NCBI RefSeq assembly: GCF_018502625.1
Contig: NZ_CP075566.1
Coordinates: 2,900,001-2,964,000, forward strand
Direction of reading: 5' to 3'
Source of the DNA: Pseudomonas hormoni
GTDB lineage: Bacteria > Pseudomonadota > Gammaproteobacteria > Pseudomonadales > Pseudomonadaceae
Length of the DNA stretch: 64,000 bases
Shown here: positions 26,644 through 35,913 of the stretch, in pieces
How positions within the stretch are numbered: the stretch's first letter is position 1
Layout of the letters: each line of letters opens with the position of its first letter
Notes under the pieces: model-generated
What the model saw: only the letters and a program-made list of their open reading frames with translations
What the model was told of the DNA's origin: nothing
The model's database searches: none
Program-made: the position numbers and the translations under genes

Positions 26644-29600
26644 ACAACTTCAACCTCACCGACTGGGCGCTGCGTCACCGCGCCATCGTTCTGTTCATGC
26701 TCCTCATTGTCGCGGTGGCTGGCGCCTTCAGCTTCACCCGGCTCGGCCAGCTCGAGGATCCGAACTTTTCCGTGCCTTCCATGACCGCCATGGTCATCTG
26801 GCCGGGCGCCACTGCCCAGCAGCTGCAGGACCAGGTCCTCAACCGCATGGAGAAGAAATTCGAGCAGATCGACAACTTCGAGAAGGTGGTCACCTACGCG
26901 CGGCAAGGCTACGCAGGTATGACGCTCACCGTGCGCGGCGGCACGTCCAAGGCTGACCAGCGCGAAGCCTGGTACCAGGCGCGCAAGAAACTCAACGACC
27001 TGAGCCTCGAGATGCCTGACGGCGTGATCGGCCCGATCCTGAACGACGAGTATGGCGACGTGTATGGCCTGATGTACGCGGTCAAGGGCGACGGCGTCGG
27101 TCACGCCGACCTGTCGCACGCGGCCGAAGACATCAAGCGCCAGATGCTGAAGGTGCCGATGGTCAAGAAGATCGATCTCATCGGCAAGCAGGCCGAGCGT
27201 GTCTATGTCGAGTTCTCTCACGAGCGCCTGGCCGCGCTGGGCATCACACCGCTGGCCATCGCCGAAAGCCTCAAAAGCCAGAACGCCATGGTCCCCGCAG
27301 GCCAGATCGACACCCGCGGCGACCGCGTCATGGTGCGCGTGAGCGGCCAGTTCGCCAGCGAAGAGGCTATCCGCAACGTGCCCATCTCTGCGGGCGGCCG
27401 ACAGATCAAGCTCGGTGACATTGCGACCGTTACACGTGGGTTCGAAGATCCGCCCACCTACACGGTCCGCCACAACGGCCAGCCCGTGTTGATGCTCGGC
27501 ATCACGATGACCAGCGACGGCAACATCGTGGACCTTGGCAAAGCGATGGACACGGCCGTCGCCAAGATCCAGTCGGAGCTGCCGCATGGCGTGGAACTGG
27601 AACTCGTAGCCGACCAGCCCACCACGGTGAGGGATGCAATCCTGGACTTCGGCCGCGCGCTGGCCGAGGCGTTGATCATCGTGATCGCGGTGAGCCTCGC
27701 CAGCCTGGGCTGGCGCGCAGGGCTCGTGGTCGCGGCCACAGTGCCGCTGGTGCTGGGCGGCGTGGCGCTGGTGATGCTGGCGATGGGCTGGAACCTCGAG
27801 CGTATTTCGCTCGGCTCACTGATTATCGCGTTGGGGTTGCTGGTGGATGACGCCATCATCGCCATCGAGATGATGGTGGCGAAGATGGAAACCGGCATGG
27901 ACCGCGTGAAGGCGGCCGCCTTCTCCTATCAGTCCACCGCCATGCCGCGCCTGACCGGCGCACTGATCACGGTCGTGGGCTTCCTGCCGATCGGCCTCTC
28001 GAAGTCCACCACCGGCGAATACGCGGGTGGCATTTTCTGGATCGTCGGTGCCGCTGTGCTGTTCTCGTGGATCTGCTCCGGCATCTTCACGCCGTACCTG
28101 GCGGTCAAGATGCTGCCCAACGACTTGGGCACCCACCAGCACGGTGATCCGCACGACACCAAGTTCTACCGCAACCTGCGCCGCCTGATCGACGCCGCCA
28201 TCGAGCGCCGTTGGGTGGTCATCGGTGCAACGGTTGGCGCTCTGGTGCTTGCTCTGGCCTGTATCAAGCTGGTGCCGCAGCAATTCTTCCCCAACAGTTC
28301 GCGTCCTGAACTGGTCATTGACCTGCGCGTGAAGGAAGGTTCCTCGTTCGCCGCGACGACCGAGCAGGTCAAGCACATGGAGGAGATCCTGGCGAAGGAC
28401 GAAGACGTGCGTTTCTATACCGCCTACACCGGCGCCGGCGCACCGCGTTTCTATCTCTCGCTCAACCCCGAACTGCCGAACCCGGGATTTGCCCAGTTCG
28501 TTGTGATGACCAAGGACCTGGATGCACGCGAGCGGGTACGTGCGCGGCTGGTGGCCTCGGCGGACCAACAATTCCCCCAGGCGTGGGTGCGCGTGACCCG
28601 GCTCGAGTTGGGGCCACCTGTCGGCTACCCGGTGCAGTTCCGCGTCGTCGGGCCTGATACCCAGAAGGTGCGGCAGATCGCTCGCGAGGTGGAGAACGTG
28701 ATTGCGTCCAACCCGAAGGTGCGCGACCTCCAGCTCGACTGGAACGACCCGGTGCGCACGCTGAAGGTCGAGCTTGATCAAGACAAGGCAAGCGCGCTCG
28801 GCCTCACGCCGTCCGACGTGTCGCTGGCAACCCAGACTGTGATGAACGGCGCAACCCTGTCGCAACTGCGTGAGCACGAGGAACTGATCGACATCGTCGC
28901 CCGTGCCGTGCCCGCTGAGCGCTTGAGCCTCGACACACTGAAAGACATCAACCTCTACACGCGCCAGGGAACTGTTGTGCCACTGTCGCAAGTCGCACAG
29001 GTGCGCTCTGAACTGGAAGAGCCAGTGCTTTGGCGCCGCAACCGCGATATGGCAATCACGGTGCGTGCCGACGTGAAGGATGGCGAACAAGGTGTATCGG
29101 TGACTCAGGAGATCCAGCCGTTGCTCAAGGACATCGAAGCGAAGCTGCCCTCGGGCTACCGCATCGACACGGGCGGAGCCGTCGAGGAAAGTGACAAGGC
29201 CAACAAGGCGCTGATCGCGGTGGCCCCGCTGATGATGATCACCATCCTGCTGTTGCTCATGCTGCAACTGCAGAATTTCTCCCGCATGTGGATGGTAGTG
29301 CTCACCGCCCCGCTGGGCCTGATCGGTGTGGTGCCGGCGCTGCTGGTGTTCCAGTCGCCGCTGGGCTTCGTTGCGATCCTGGGCATCATCGCACTGGGCG
29401 GCATGATCATGCGCAACGCAGTGATCCTGATCGATCAAGTGCAGATCGAGATCACCGAAGGGCGCGACCCGTGGAATGCTGTGCTGGATGCCGCCATTCA
29501 CCGGGCCCGCCCGGTGATGCTGACGGCGCTGGCCACCGTGCTTGCGATGATCCCGCTGACGCGCAGTGTGTTCTGGGGGCCGATGGCAATTGCAATCATG

Positions 29601-29735
29601 GGCGGCCTTACCGTGGCGACGCTGCTGACGATCTTCTTTGTCCCTGCGTTGTACGCCGCATGGTTCAAAGTGGGTCGCCAGTCGGCCGCCGATACCCAAC
29701 AGGTACAGGGAAACGCCGCGCTCGCTTCTGAATGA
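26640..29735 (+). CDS. RND efflux inner membrane pump
   Basis: A 1031-residue proton-driven exporter with two six-TM halves and two large periplasmic loops. Conserved features include the TM1 start NLTDWALRHRAIVLFMLLIVA, FTRLGQLEDPNFSVPSM, the TM4 proton-relay pair in GLLVDDAIIAIEMMV, and the C-terminal GGLTVATLLTIFFVPALYAAWF. The sequence is nearer the MexK/TriC-like branch than MexF, which is 3 kb from the window start. Overlap with the adaptor gene and nearby channel gene define a complete pump. The upstream AAA regulator probably controls it. Substrates are unknown. Confidence 0.92.
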   Translation: MNNFNLTDWALRHRAIVLFMLLIVAVAGAFSFTRLGQLEDPNFSVPSMTAMVIWPGATAQQLQDQVLNRMEKKFEQIDNFEKVVTYARQGYAGMTLTVRGGTSKADQREAWYQARKKLNDLSLEMPDGVIGPILNDEYGDVYGLMYAVKGDGVGHADLSHAAEDIKRQMLKVPMVKKIDLIGKQAERVYVEFSHERLAALGITPLAIAESLKSQNAMVPAGQIDTRGDRVMVRVSGQFASEEAIRNVPISAGGRQIKLGDIATVTRGFEDPPTYTVRHNGQPVLMLGITMTSDGNIVDLGKAMDTAVAKIQSELPHGVELELVADQPTTVRDAILDFGRALAEALIIVIAVSLASLGWRAGLVVAATVPLVLGGVALVMLAMGWNLERISLGSLIIALGLLVDDAIIAIEMMVAKMETGMDRVKAAAFSYQSTAMPRLTGALITVVGFLPIGLSKSTTGEYAGGIFWIVGAAVLFSWICSGIFTPYLAVKMLPNDLGTHQHGDPHDTKFYRNLRRLIDAAIERRWVVIGATVGALVLALACIKLVPQQFFPNSSRPELVIDLRVKEGSSFAATTEQVKHMEEILAKDEDVRFYTAYTGAGAPRFYLSLNPELPNPGFAQFVVMTKDLDARERVRARLVASADQQFPQAWVRVTRLELGPPVGYPVQFRVVGPDTQKVRQIAREVENVIASNPKVRDLQLDWNDPVRTLKVELDQDKASALGLTPSDVSLATQTVMNGATLSQLREHEELIDIVARAVPAERLSLDTLKDINLYTRQGTVVPLSQVAQVRSELEEPVLWRRNRDMAITVRADVKDGEQGVSVTQEIQPLLKDIEAKLPSGYRIDTGGAVEESDKANKALIAVAPLMMITILLLLMLQLQNFSRMWMVVLTAPLGLIGVVPALLVFQSPLGFVAILGIIALGGMIMRNAVILIDQVQIEITEGRDPWNAVLDAAIHRARPVMLTALATVLAMIPLTRSVFWGPMAIAIMGGLTVATLLTIFFVPALYAAWFKVGRQSAADTQQVQGNAALASE

Positions 29736-29764
29736 CGCGTGCCGTTCTGAAAACAACCGCGATC

Positions 29765-29811
29765 AGCCGCGAGGTCGTGCGAAGGTCATGTGCTTTCGCT
29801 CCCTCGCGGCT
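29765..29811. terminator. hairpin between pump and YdiJ genes
   Basis: AGCCGCGAGG (29765-29774) pairs with CCTCGCGGCT (29802-29811); inside, GCGAA and TTCGC can extend the structure. It lies between two convergent genes. There is no T run, so it may act as a rho-assisted or bidirectional end. Confidence 0.4.
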
Positions 29812-29846
29812 CAAAGGCTGATGGCCGCAGGATTACTCAAGCGCCC

Positions 29847-32800
29847 TCACTTTGCTCGCGCATGCTCCAACACCACTTCCAGCGGATGGCGCAGCTGCCT
29901 GTTGGCGAGACGTTTTACCTGACTGCGGCACGAGTACCCCGTCGCCAGCGCTTCGCCCGCCTTGTCCAGCTTGCCGGCCCATGACTGCTCGAAAATGGTC
30001 CGCGAAGTGTCCTGGTTTCGCGCTTCATGGCCGTAGGTGCCGGACATGCCGCAACAGCCGGTCGCCTCAGTCACCAGCTTGAGCCCAAGCCGCGCAAATA
30101 CCGCTTCCCATTGCGAAGTGCTGGCCGGGACGTTGGTCTTCTCGGTGCAGTGCGCCAGCAAACGGAATGTTTGCGTGGCGGGATGAGGCTTTTCAGGCAG
30201 CACATCGAAGAGCCACTCCTGGGGCAGCAAAACCTTCGGGCACGCATTGAGCCCCGGCACTTTCTGATACTCCTGGCGGTAGACCAGCGTCATCGCCGGG
30301 TCCAGCCCCACCAGCGGTACTTCGCAGTCAGCCAGCGCCTTGAGCTGACTGGCATTGCGGATCGCCGCCCTGGCGAATGCGCCGAGGAAGCCCTGTACAT
30401 GCAAAGGCTTGCCGTTGGCACTGTAGGGCGCCAAGAACACCCGATAACCCAATTGGTGCGCCAACTCGATAAAGCGCGCCAACAACGGGGTTTCGAAGTA
30501 ACGGGTGAAGGCATCCTGCACCAACACCACGCTACGCTGACGTTGCTCGACGGTCAGTGAGCGCAGGGCTGGCACGCTGGCGACAGCGACGTTGCAGCGG
30601 GTCAATGTCGCCTGCAAGTCGTAGCGATTGATCAGCGGACTGTCGAGCATGCCGACACGTCGTTCAAGCAAGCGGCTCATCCATTTCGCACCCATCACTG
30701 CGTTGTACAGGCCCGGCGCGTAGGCCATATAGGGAATGGTGAACTCCAGCGAACCGATCAGGTAATCGCGAAGCGGACGTTGATAGCGACCGTGATACAG
30801 CTCCAGAAAACGTGAGCGGAATTCCGGGACGTTGACCTTGACCGGGCATTGCCCCGCACAGGATTTACAGGCCAGACAACCCGCCATCGCGTCGTACACC
30901 TCGTGGGAGAAATCCGCCTCGCCCCGCGAACGCGCCAGGTTATTGCGCAAGCGCGCTGGCAACCCGCTCAACCACGACAACTTGCCTCGGGCTGCTTCCA
31001 ATACGTCGATATTGGCCGCACCTTGCAGGCGCAACCATTCGCGAATCAATGACGCCCTGCCCTTTGGCGAATGCTGACGTTCACGGGTGGCTTTCCACGA
31101 CGGGCACATCGCATCGTTGGGGTCGTAGTTGTAGCAGGCGCCGTTACCGTTGCAGTGCACCGCGGTACCGAAACTTTGCCAGACACGCTCGTCGATTTGC
31201 CGATCCAGATCACCGCGCAGCGTGACTTCGTTGACCTTGAGCAAGCCCTGGGCAGCATCCGGCGGGGTGCAGATCTTGCCGGGGTTGAGCTGATTGTGCG
31301 GGTCGAACGCACCCTTAAGCGATTGCAGCGCCGGGTACAGTTCGCCAAAAAATTCGGGGACATATTCCGAACGCAAACCCTTGCCGTGCTCGCCCCACAG
31401 CAGGCCACCATAACGCTGCGTCAGCTCGGCCACAGCATCGGAAATCGGTTTGACCAGCGCGGCCTGGGCCGGGTCTTTCATGTCCAGCGCCGGGCGCACA
31501 TGCAACACGCCGGCATCGACGTGACCGAACATGCCGTAGGCCAGGCCGTAGTTGTCGAGCAATGCACGAAACTCAGTGATGTAGTCGGCCAGTTTCTCCG
31601 GCGGCACGGCGGTGTCTTCAACAAAAGGCTGCGGCCGAACCTCGCCGTCGACGTTGCCCAATAGCCCGACGGAGCGTTTACGCATGGCGTACACGCGGGT
31701 CACCGCCTCGGCACCTTCGGCCAGCGTGTGGCCCAGCCGCTCGATCGTCGTGTCGGCCTGCAGATGCTCGACGAATGACGTCACTCGAGCGTTCACGTCC
31801 GTCAGGTCTTCCCCGCTGAACTCCACCAGATTGATGCCCAGCGTCGGGCGCTCGGCGTCCGCCGGGAAATACTCGGCGACGCTGTGCCAGACGATGTCTT
31901 TCATCGCCAGCATCAACACCTTGGAATCTACGGTTTCGATGGACAGTGGCTTGTGCGCCAGCAACGCATTGGCGTCGCGCAGAGCATCCATGAAGCTGCT
32001 GTAGCGCACGTTCACCAGCACCGAATACTTGGGAATCGGCAACACGTTGAGCTTGGCCTCGACGATGTAGCCCAACGAACCTTCCGCACCGCAAAGCACA
32101 CTATTAAGGTTGAAACGCCCGTGCTCGTCGCGCAGGTGCGCCAGGTCGTAACCGGTCAGGCAGCGGTTGAGCTTGGGGAACACCGACTCGATCAGGTCGG
32201 CCTGGGTTTCCTGTATCTGTCGCGCTGTACGGTACACCTCGCCGATGCGGCCGGGCTGTGCGCATGCTGCCTCCAACTCAGCGTCGGACAGCGGATGGCT
32301 GTGCAGACGCTCACCACCGAGCAGCACGCTGTGCAGTTCCAGCACATGATCGCGGGTCTTGCCGTAGGTGCAACTGCCCTGGCCGCTGGCGTCAGTGTTG
32401 ATCATGCCGCCCACGGTGGCACGGTTGGACGTCGACAGCTCCGGCGCGAAGAACAGCCCATGGGGCTTGAGCGCGGCATTGAGCTGGTCCTTGACCACGC
32501 CCGCCTGCACCCGCACCCAACGCTCGGCGACGTTGATTTCGAGAATCGTGTTCATGTGTCGCGACAGGTCGACCACGATGCCATCGGTCAATGACTGGCC
32601 GTTGGTGCCGGTGCCGCCACCGCGCGGGGTCAGCTTGATCTGGCGAAAGCGCGGTTCGGCCATCAATGCAGCGATGCGCACGATGTCGTCGGCGTCCAGC
32701 GGGAACACCGCCGCTTGCGGCAGGCGCTGGTAAATCGAGTTGTCGGTCGCGAGTACGGTGCGGGTGGCGTAGTCGGCACTGAGCTGGCCGCGGAAGCCGC

Positions 32801-32870
32801 TGGCGCGCAGGGCTTGAAGAAATTCCGGGTACTGTGCCGCGAGTGCATCAGTAGGCAGCTGGGCGATCAT
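29847..32870 (-). CDS. ydiJ: FAD/4Fe-4S D-2-hydroxyglutarate dehydrogenase, YdiJ-like
   Basis: A large cytoplasmic oxidoreductase of 1007 residues from ATG 32870 (a GTG at 32900 is also open). The N-terminal half is a PCMH-type FAD domain (LTPRGGGTGTNGQSLTDGIVVD, then SNRATVGGMINTDASGQGS). An FAD-oxidase C-terminal domain carries GMFGHVDAGVLHVRPALD. It is followed by ferredoxin-like cysteines (GCLACKSCAGQCPVKVNVPEF) and a C-terminal cysteine-rich domain (EATGCCGMSGTYGHE). This order is that of YdiJ, which oxidises D-2-hydroxyglutarate or related D-2-hydroxyacids and passes electrons onward. Serine biosynthesis by SerA is one known source of that substrate. The divergent LysR gene is the likely regulator. 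Confidence 0.88.
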   Translation of the reverse strand: MIAQLPTDALAAQYPEFLQALRASGFRGQLSADYATRTVLATDNSIYQRLPQAAVFPLDADDIVRIAALMAEPRFRQIKLTPRGGGTGTNGQSLTDGIVVDLSRHMNTILEINVAERWVRVQAGVVKDQLNAALKPHGLFFAPELSTSNRATVGGMINTDASGQGSCTYGKTRDHVLELHSVLLGGERLHSHPLSDAELEAACAQPGRIGEVYRTARQIQETQADLIESVFPKLNRCLTGYDLAHLRDEHGRFNLNSVLCGAEGSLGYIVEAKLNVLPIPKYSVLVNVRYSSFMDALRDANALLAHKPLSIETVDSKVLMLAMKDIVWHSVAEYFPADAERPTLGINLVEFSGEDLTDVNARVTSFVEHLQADTTIERLGHTLAEGAEAVTRVYAMRKRSVGLLGNVDGEVRPQPFVEDTAVPPEKLADYITEFRALLDNYGLAYGMFGHVDAGVLHVRPALDMKDPAQAALVKPISDAVAELTQRYGGLLWGEHGKGLRSEYVPEFFGELYPALQSLKGAFDPHNQLNPGKICTPPDAAQGLLKVNEVTLRGDLDRQIDERVWQSFGTAVHCNGNGACYNYDPNDAMCPSWKATRERQHSPKGRASLIREWLRLQGAANIDVLEAARGKLSWLSGLPARLRNNLARSRGEADFSHEVYDAMAGCLACKSCAGQCPVKVNVPEFRSRFLELYHGRYQRPLRDYLIGSLEFTIPYMAYAPGLYNAVMGAKWMSRLLERRVGMLDSPLINRYDLQATLTRCNVAVASVPALRSLTVEQRQRSVVLVQDAFTRYFETPLLARFIELAHQLGYRVFLAPYSANGKPLHVQGFLGAFARAAIRNASQLKALADCEVPLVGLDPAMTLVYRQEYQKVPGLNACPKVLLPQEWLFDVLPEKPHPATQTFRLLAHCTEKTNVPASTSQWEAVFARLGLKLVTEATGCCGMSGTYGHEARNQDTSRTIFEQSWAGKLDKAGEALATGYSCRSQVKRLANRQLRHPLEVVLEHARAK

Positions 32871-33028
32871 CGCAAAATGTTCTCTTGTAGGTCTAATCAC
32901 GGAAAAATCAAAACACTTGTCGCCTGGGCATTAATCGGTCAGCCTCAGGTCGTCGGCTGCGCCAATGATCCTGCAGGTTGTGGCGCCGGACAAACGGATA
33001 ATCCTGCCGCTATCGATGACTTTTACGA

Positions 33029-33913
33029 ATGAATTACCGCCACCTCACTCCCTCCATGTCGTTGCTGCTGGCCTTTGAAGCCGCCGCCCGGCATGAAAGC
33101 TACACCCGTGCCGCGATGGAGCTCTCCCTGACCCAAAGCGCCGTCAGCCGACAAGTCCAGGCGCTGGAGCAGCAACTGGGCCTGACGCTGTTTCGCCGTG
33201 AAGGCCGGCAGGTGCAGTTGACCGATGTCGGTCGTCTTTATCAGCGGGAAATGAGTGAAGCGCTCGGACGCATCCGCAGCGCCACGTTGCAGGCGATGGC
33301 TTATCAATCAGGCAGTGGGACCTTGCGCCTGGCCACACTGCCAACGTTCGGCTCGAAGTGGTTATTGCCGCGTCTTCACGATTTCTACAAAACCCATCCC
33401 GGCATGCTGGTGCACATCAATTCCCGGATCGACGCCATCGACTTCGAAACCAGCGGCATCGATGCCGCGATCGTCGTCGGCAATGCCGACCTGCCGGGCC
33501 TGATCAGCCATCGTCTGCACACGGAAGAATTGATGGTGATCATGTCTCCACAAGCGGCCGAGGCCCATGACACCTGGACCCCGGAGCACATCGGCGGACA
33601 GACGCTGCTCAACGTCGCGAACAATGCCAACGTCTGGGGCGAGTGGTTCAGCCACCATGGCCTGCCCCATCGAATGATGCGCCTGGGACCGAGTTTCGAA
33701 CTAACCTCACACTTGATCCAGGCCGTCAGGGCCGGCATCGGCATCGGTCTGGTGCCGCGCATTCTGGTGACCGACGAGCTGGCCAACGCCGAGCTGATCA
33801 GTCTCGGCCAGCCCTTCGCCAGTCAACGCAGTTATTACCTGACCTACCCGCCGCGCAACGAAAGGCTGCCATCGCTGATCGCCTTCCGTAGCTGGTTGCT
33901 GGAACAAATCTGA
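33029..33913 (+). CDS. LysR family regulator, GcvA-like
   Basis: A 294-residue LysR protein. The N-terminal HTH is MSLLLAFEAAARHESYTRAAMELSLTQSAVSRQVQALEQQLG, followed by the substrate-binding-like effector domain (LRLATLPTFGSKWLLPRL, then LIQAVRAGIGIGLVPRILV). This is the GcvA subgroup. It is divergent from the YdiJ-like gene with 158 bp between the starts, the usual arrangement for a LysR protein and its target. The effector is probably the YdiJ substrate (inferred). It is complete at both ends. Confidence 0.9.
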   Translation: MNYRHLTPSMSLLLAFEAAARHESYTRAAMELSLTQSAVSRQVQALEQQLGLTLFRREGRQVQLTDVGRLYQREMSEALGRIRSATLQAMAYQSGSGTLRLATLPTFGSKWLLPRLHDFYKTHPGMLVHINSRIDAIDFETSGIDAAIVVGNADLPGLISHRLHTEELMVIMSPQAAEAHDTWTPEHIGGQTLLNVANNANVWGEWFSHHGLPHRMMRLGPSFELTSHLIQAVRAGIGIGLVPRILVTDELANAELISLGQPFASQRSYYLTYPPRNERLPSLIAFRSWLLEQI

Positions 33914-33930
33914 ACGGCCCGCCCCACTGA

Positions 33931-34086
33931 TCAGCGCTCGAGGAACGCGTAACCAAAACCCACGACCTTGGCGTCATCGCCGTAGCCGCCCAGGAACGAA
34001 ACGCCGACCGGCAGGTTGCCCTTGATGGTGCCTGCCGGAACCGTTATCTCGGGAAACCCAGTCGCGGAGGCAATGTACGACGATGC
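33931..34086 (-). pseudogene. amidase C-terminal remnant
   Basis: Read on the minus strand, this stretch encodes about 51 residues ending in TGA at 33933-33931. They include SATGFPEITVPAGTIKGNLP, then GVSFLGGYGDDAKVVGFGYAFLE. This is the conserved C-terminal end of GatA/amidase-signature enzymes. Nothing upstream continues the family: the catalytic Ser-Ser-Lys region is gone and the sequence becomes AT-richer non-coding DNA. It is a relic of a deleted amidase gene. Confidence 0.75.
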
Positions 34087-34249
34087 CGCTATGTATCACT
34101 GTGTATCTGTCTATCCTCTTGATACATGAGTTTTCACCCGGCCTGCGATTCGACACAGCCCAGATACGTCACCGCGTTCAAATGCACTCAAGGTTTCAAG
34201 GGGATCAGCCAGACCCCCTGGCCAACGGCTTGCAACGGAGACATCACCT

Positions 34250-35314
34250 ATGAAGATGGCACTGCAGAACAAAAACGGTAAAACCCACCGCCGTCTGGTC
34301 GGCTCATCGATACTCGCGTTCGCCCTGCTTGGCGCTATCGGTGCAGCCAACGCCCAATCGACTACCGCTGCACAGCCAGCCGAAATCAAGGCTGATGCCA
34401 CTTACACAACACCGTCCCCGTTCGGTCCGCTGAAGCACGTCAAGGCCGGCCTGCTGGATGTGGCCTACGCCGAAACCGGCCCGGCCGATGGGCCGGTAGT
34501 GATTCTCCTGCACGGCTGGCCGTACGACATTCACAGTTATGACGAGGTCGCACCGCTGCTGGCCGCGAAGGGCTATCGAGTGCTGATGCCGTATGCCCGT
34601 GGTTACGGCGATACGCATTTCCTGTCCGAGAAAACCGTGCGCAATGGCCAACCGGCTGCGCTGGCCAGCGACGTCATCGACTTCATGGATGCGCTGAAGA
34701 TCAAGCAAGCCGTGCTCGGTGGCTATGACTGGGGCGCGCGCTCAGCCGACATCGTCTCGGCGCTGTGGCCAGAACGGGTCAAGGCACTGGTCTCGGTCAG
34801 CGGTTATCTGATCGGTAACCAGGCGGCCGGCAAGAACCCGCTGCCACCCAAGGCAGAATTGCAGTGGTGGTATCAGTTCTACTTCGCCACCGACCGCGGT
34901 CGTGCCGGGTACGAGAAAAACACCCACGACTTCGCCAAGCTGATCTGGCAGCTGGCTTCGCCGAAATGGGCGTTCGATGACGCTACGTTCGACCGCAGCG
35001 CCAAGGCGTTGGAAAACCCCGACCATGTCGAGATCACCGTGTTCAACTACCGCTGGCGTCTGGGCATGGTTCAGGGCGAGCCTCAATACGAAGCGCTGGA
35101 GCAGAAGCTGGCCACGGCGCCGTCGATCAGCGTGCCGACCATCACGCTTGAAGGCGATGCCAACGGCGCGCCGCACCCTAATCCCGAGGACTACGCCAAG
35201 CGCTTCACCGGCAAATACGAGTTCCGGCTGATCAACGGCGGCATCGGCCACAACCTGCCGCAGGAAGATCCAAAGGCGTTCGCCAAAGCGGTGATTGATG
35301 CGGATCACCTGTGA
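34250..35314 (+). CDS. secreted alpha/beta hydrolase, epoxide-hydrolase-like
   Basis: A 354-residue protein with an N-terminal signal peptide (SSILAFALLGAIGAANAQ, cleavage after the Ala before Gln). The fold motifs are VILLHGWPYDIHSYDEVAPLL (oxyanion HGWP), nucleophile elbow GGYDWGARSA with Asp rather than Ser, and the late His in NGGIGHNLPQEDP. An Asp nucleophile and HGWP are features of epoxide hydrolases and haloalkane dehalogenases. Export to the periplasm is less common for these. A clear terminator follows. The upstream 160 bp are AT-richer and separate it from the amidase relic. Substrate unknown. Confidence 0.87.
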   Translation: MKMALQNKNGKTHRRLVGSSILAFALLGAIGAANAQSTTAAQPAEIKADATYTTPSPFGPLKHVKAGLLDVAYAETGPADGPVVILLHGWPYDIHSYDEVAPLLAAKGYRVLMPYARGYGDTHFLSEKTVRNGQPAALASDVIDFMDALKIKQAVLGGYDWGARSADIVSALWPERVKALVSVSGYLIGNQAAGKNPLPPKAELQWWYQFYFATDRGRAGYEKNTHDFAKLIWQLASPKWAFDDATFDRSAKALENPDHVEITVFNYRWRLGMVQGEPQYEALEQKLATAPSISVPTITLEGDANGAPHPNPEDYAKRFTGKYEFRLINGGIGHNLPQEDPKAFAKAVIDADHL

Positions 35315-35353
35315 GGTTGATCTGACCTTTCCCCGCTAAGCATCTTCACAACG

Positions 35354-35380
35354 ACGGCTCGTTTAACGAGCCGTTTTTTT
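35354..35380 (+). terminator. rho-independent terminator
   Basis: ACGGCTCGTT (35354-35363) pairs with AACGAGCCGT (35365-35374), followed by a run of T to 35380. It ends the alpha/beta hydrolase transcript and lies 8 bp from the convergent phosphoesterase gene stop. Confidence 0.9.
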
Positions 35381-35387
35381 GCGAAAA

Positions 35388-35846
35388 TCATTCCAGCAGC
35401 GAGACCAGACGCGGCTCAATTGAGGCCTCAAGCACCTCCAGCAGCGCCAGCGTCACCGGCAATTTGAAGCGCCTGCGCCCCGCACTGCCCGGATTGAGGT
35501 AAAGCCGTTCGCCACGCCATTCGATGAGTGGCTTGTGCGAATGGCCGGTGACCACCAGCTTGATGGCGGCATCGAGCACAACCGGGACATCGGCGATGTC
35601 ATGCACCAGCAACGTCTGCCACCCGTTGAGATCGAAACACAAACTGTCTGCGAGATGTTCGGCCCAAGGAGCGTCCAGGTCATTGTTCCCGCGTACGACA
35701 TGCAGCGGGGCGATCAACGCCAGTTGATCGAGAACATCGACGTGGCCGATGTCGCCCGCGTGAATGATCCGCTCACACCCCCGCAAAGCAGCAACGGCTT
35801 CCGGGCGGAGCAAGCCATGGGTATCGGAAATCACGCCAACTTTCAT
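35388..35846 (-). CDS. YfcE/MJ0936-type metallophosphoesterase
   Basis: A compact 152-residue phosphodiesterase. The five metal-binding blocks are in order: GVISDTHG, HAGDIGH, VVRGNND, VHDI and TGHSHKP, with a following NPGSAGRRR segment. These define the YfcE/MJ0936 subfamily of calcineurin-like enzymes. The family hydrolyses bis-pNPP-type diesters in vitro, and physiological substrates are unclear. It is single on the minus strand, 67 bp downstream of the truncated PotF-like gene. Confidence 0.9.
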   Translation of the reverse strand: MKVGVISDTHGLLRPEAVAALRGCERIIHAGDIGHVDVLDQLALIAPLHVVRGNNDLDAPWAEHLADSLCFDLNGWQTLLVHDIADVPVVLDAAIKLVVTGHSHKPLIEWRGERLYLNPGSAGRRRFKLPVTLALLEVLEASIEPRLVSLLE

Positions 35847-35913
35847 GCAAGGCTCCAGGTCAGGCTCCAGCAGTGGAACATCGATGGATTCCAGTCTAAA
35901 CCGGAATTTGAAC

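Noticed and set aside
27816..29756. 646-codon minus-strand frame opposite the RND pump gene
   Set aside because: Low-complexity His/Gln/Arg-rich product and exact antisense of a clear RND gene.
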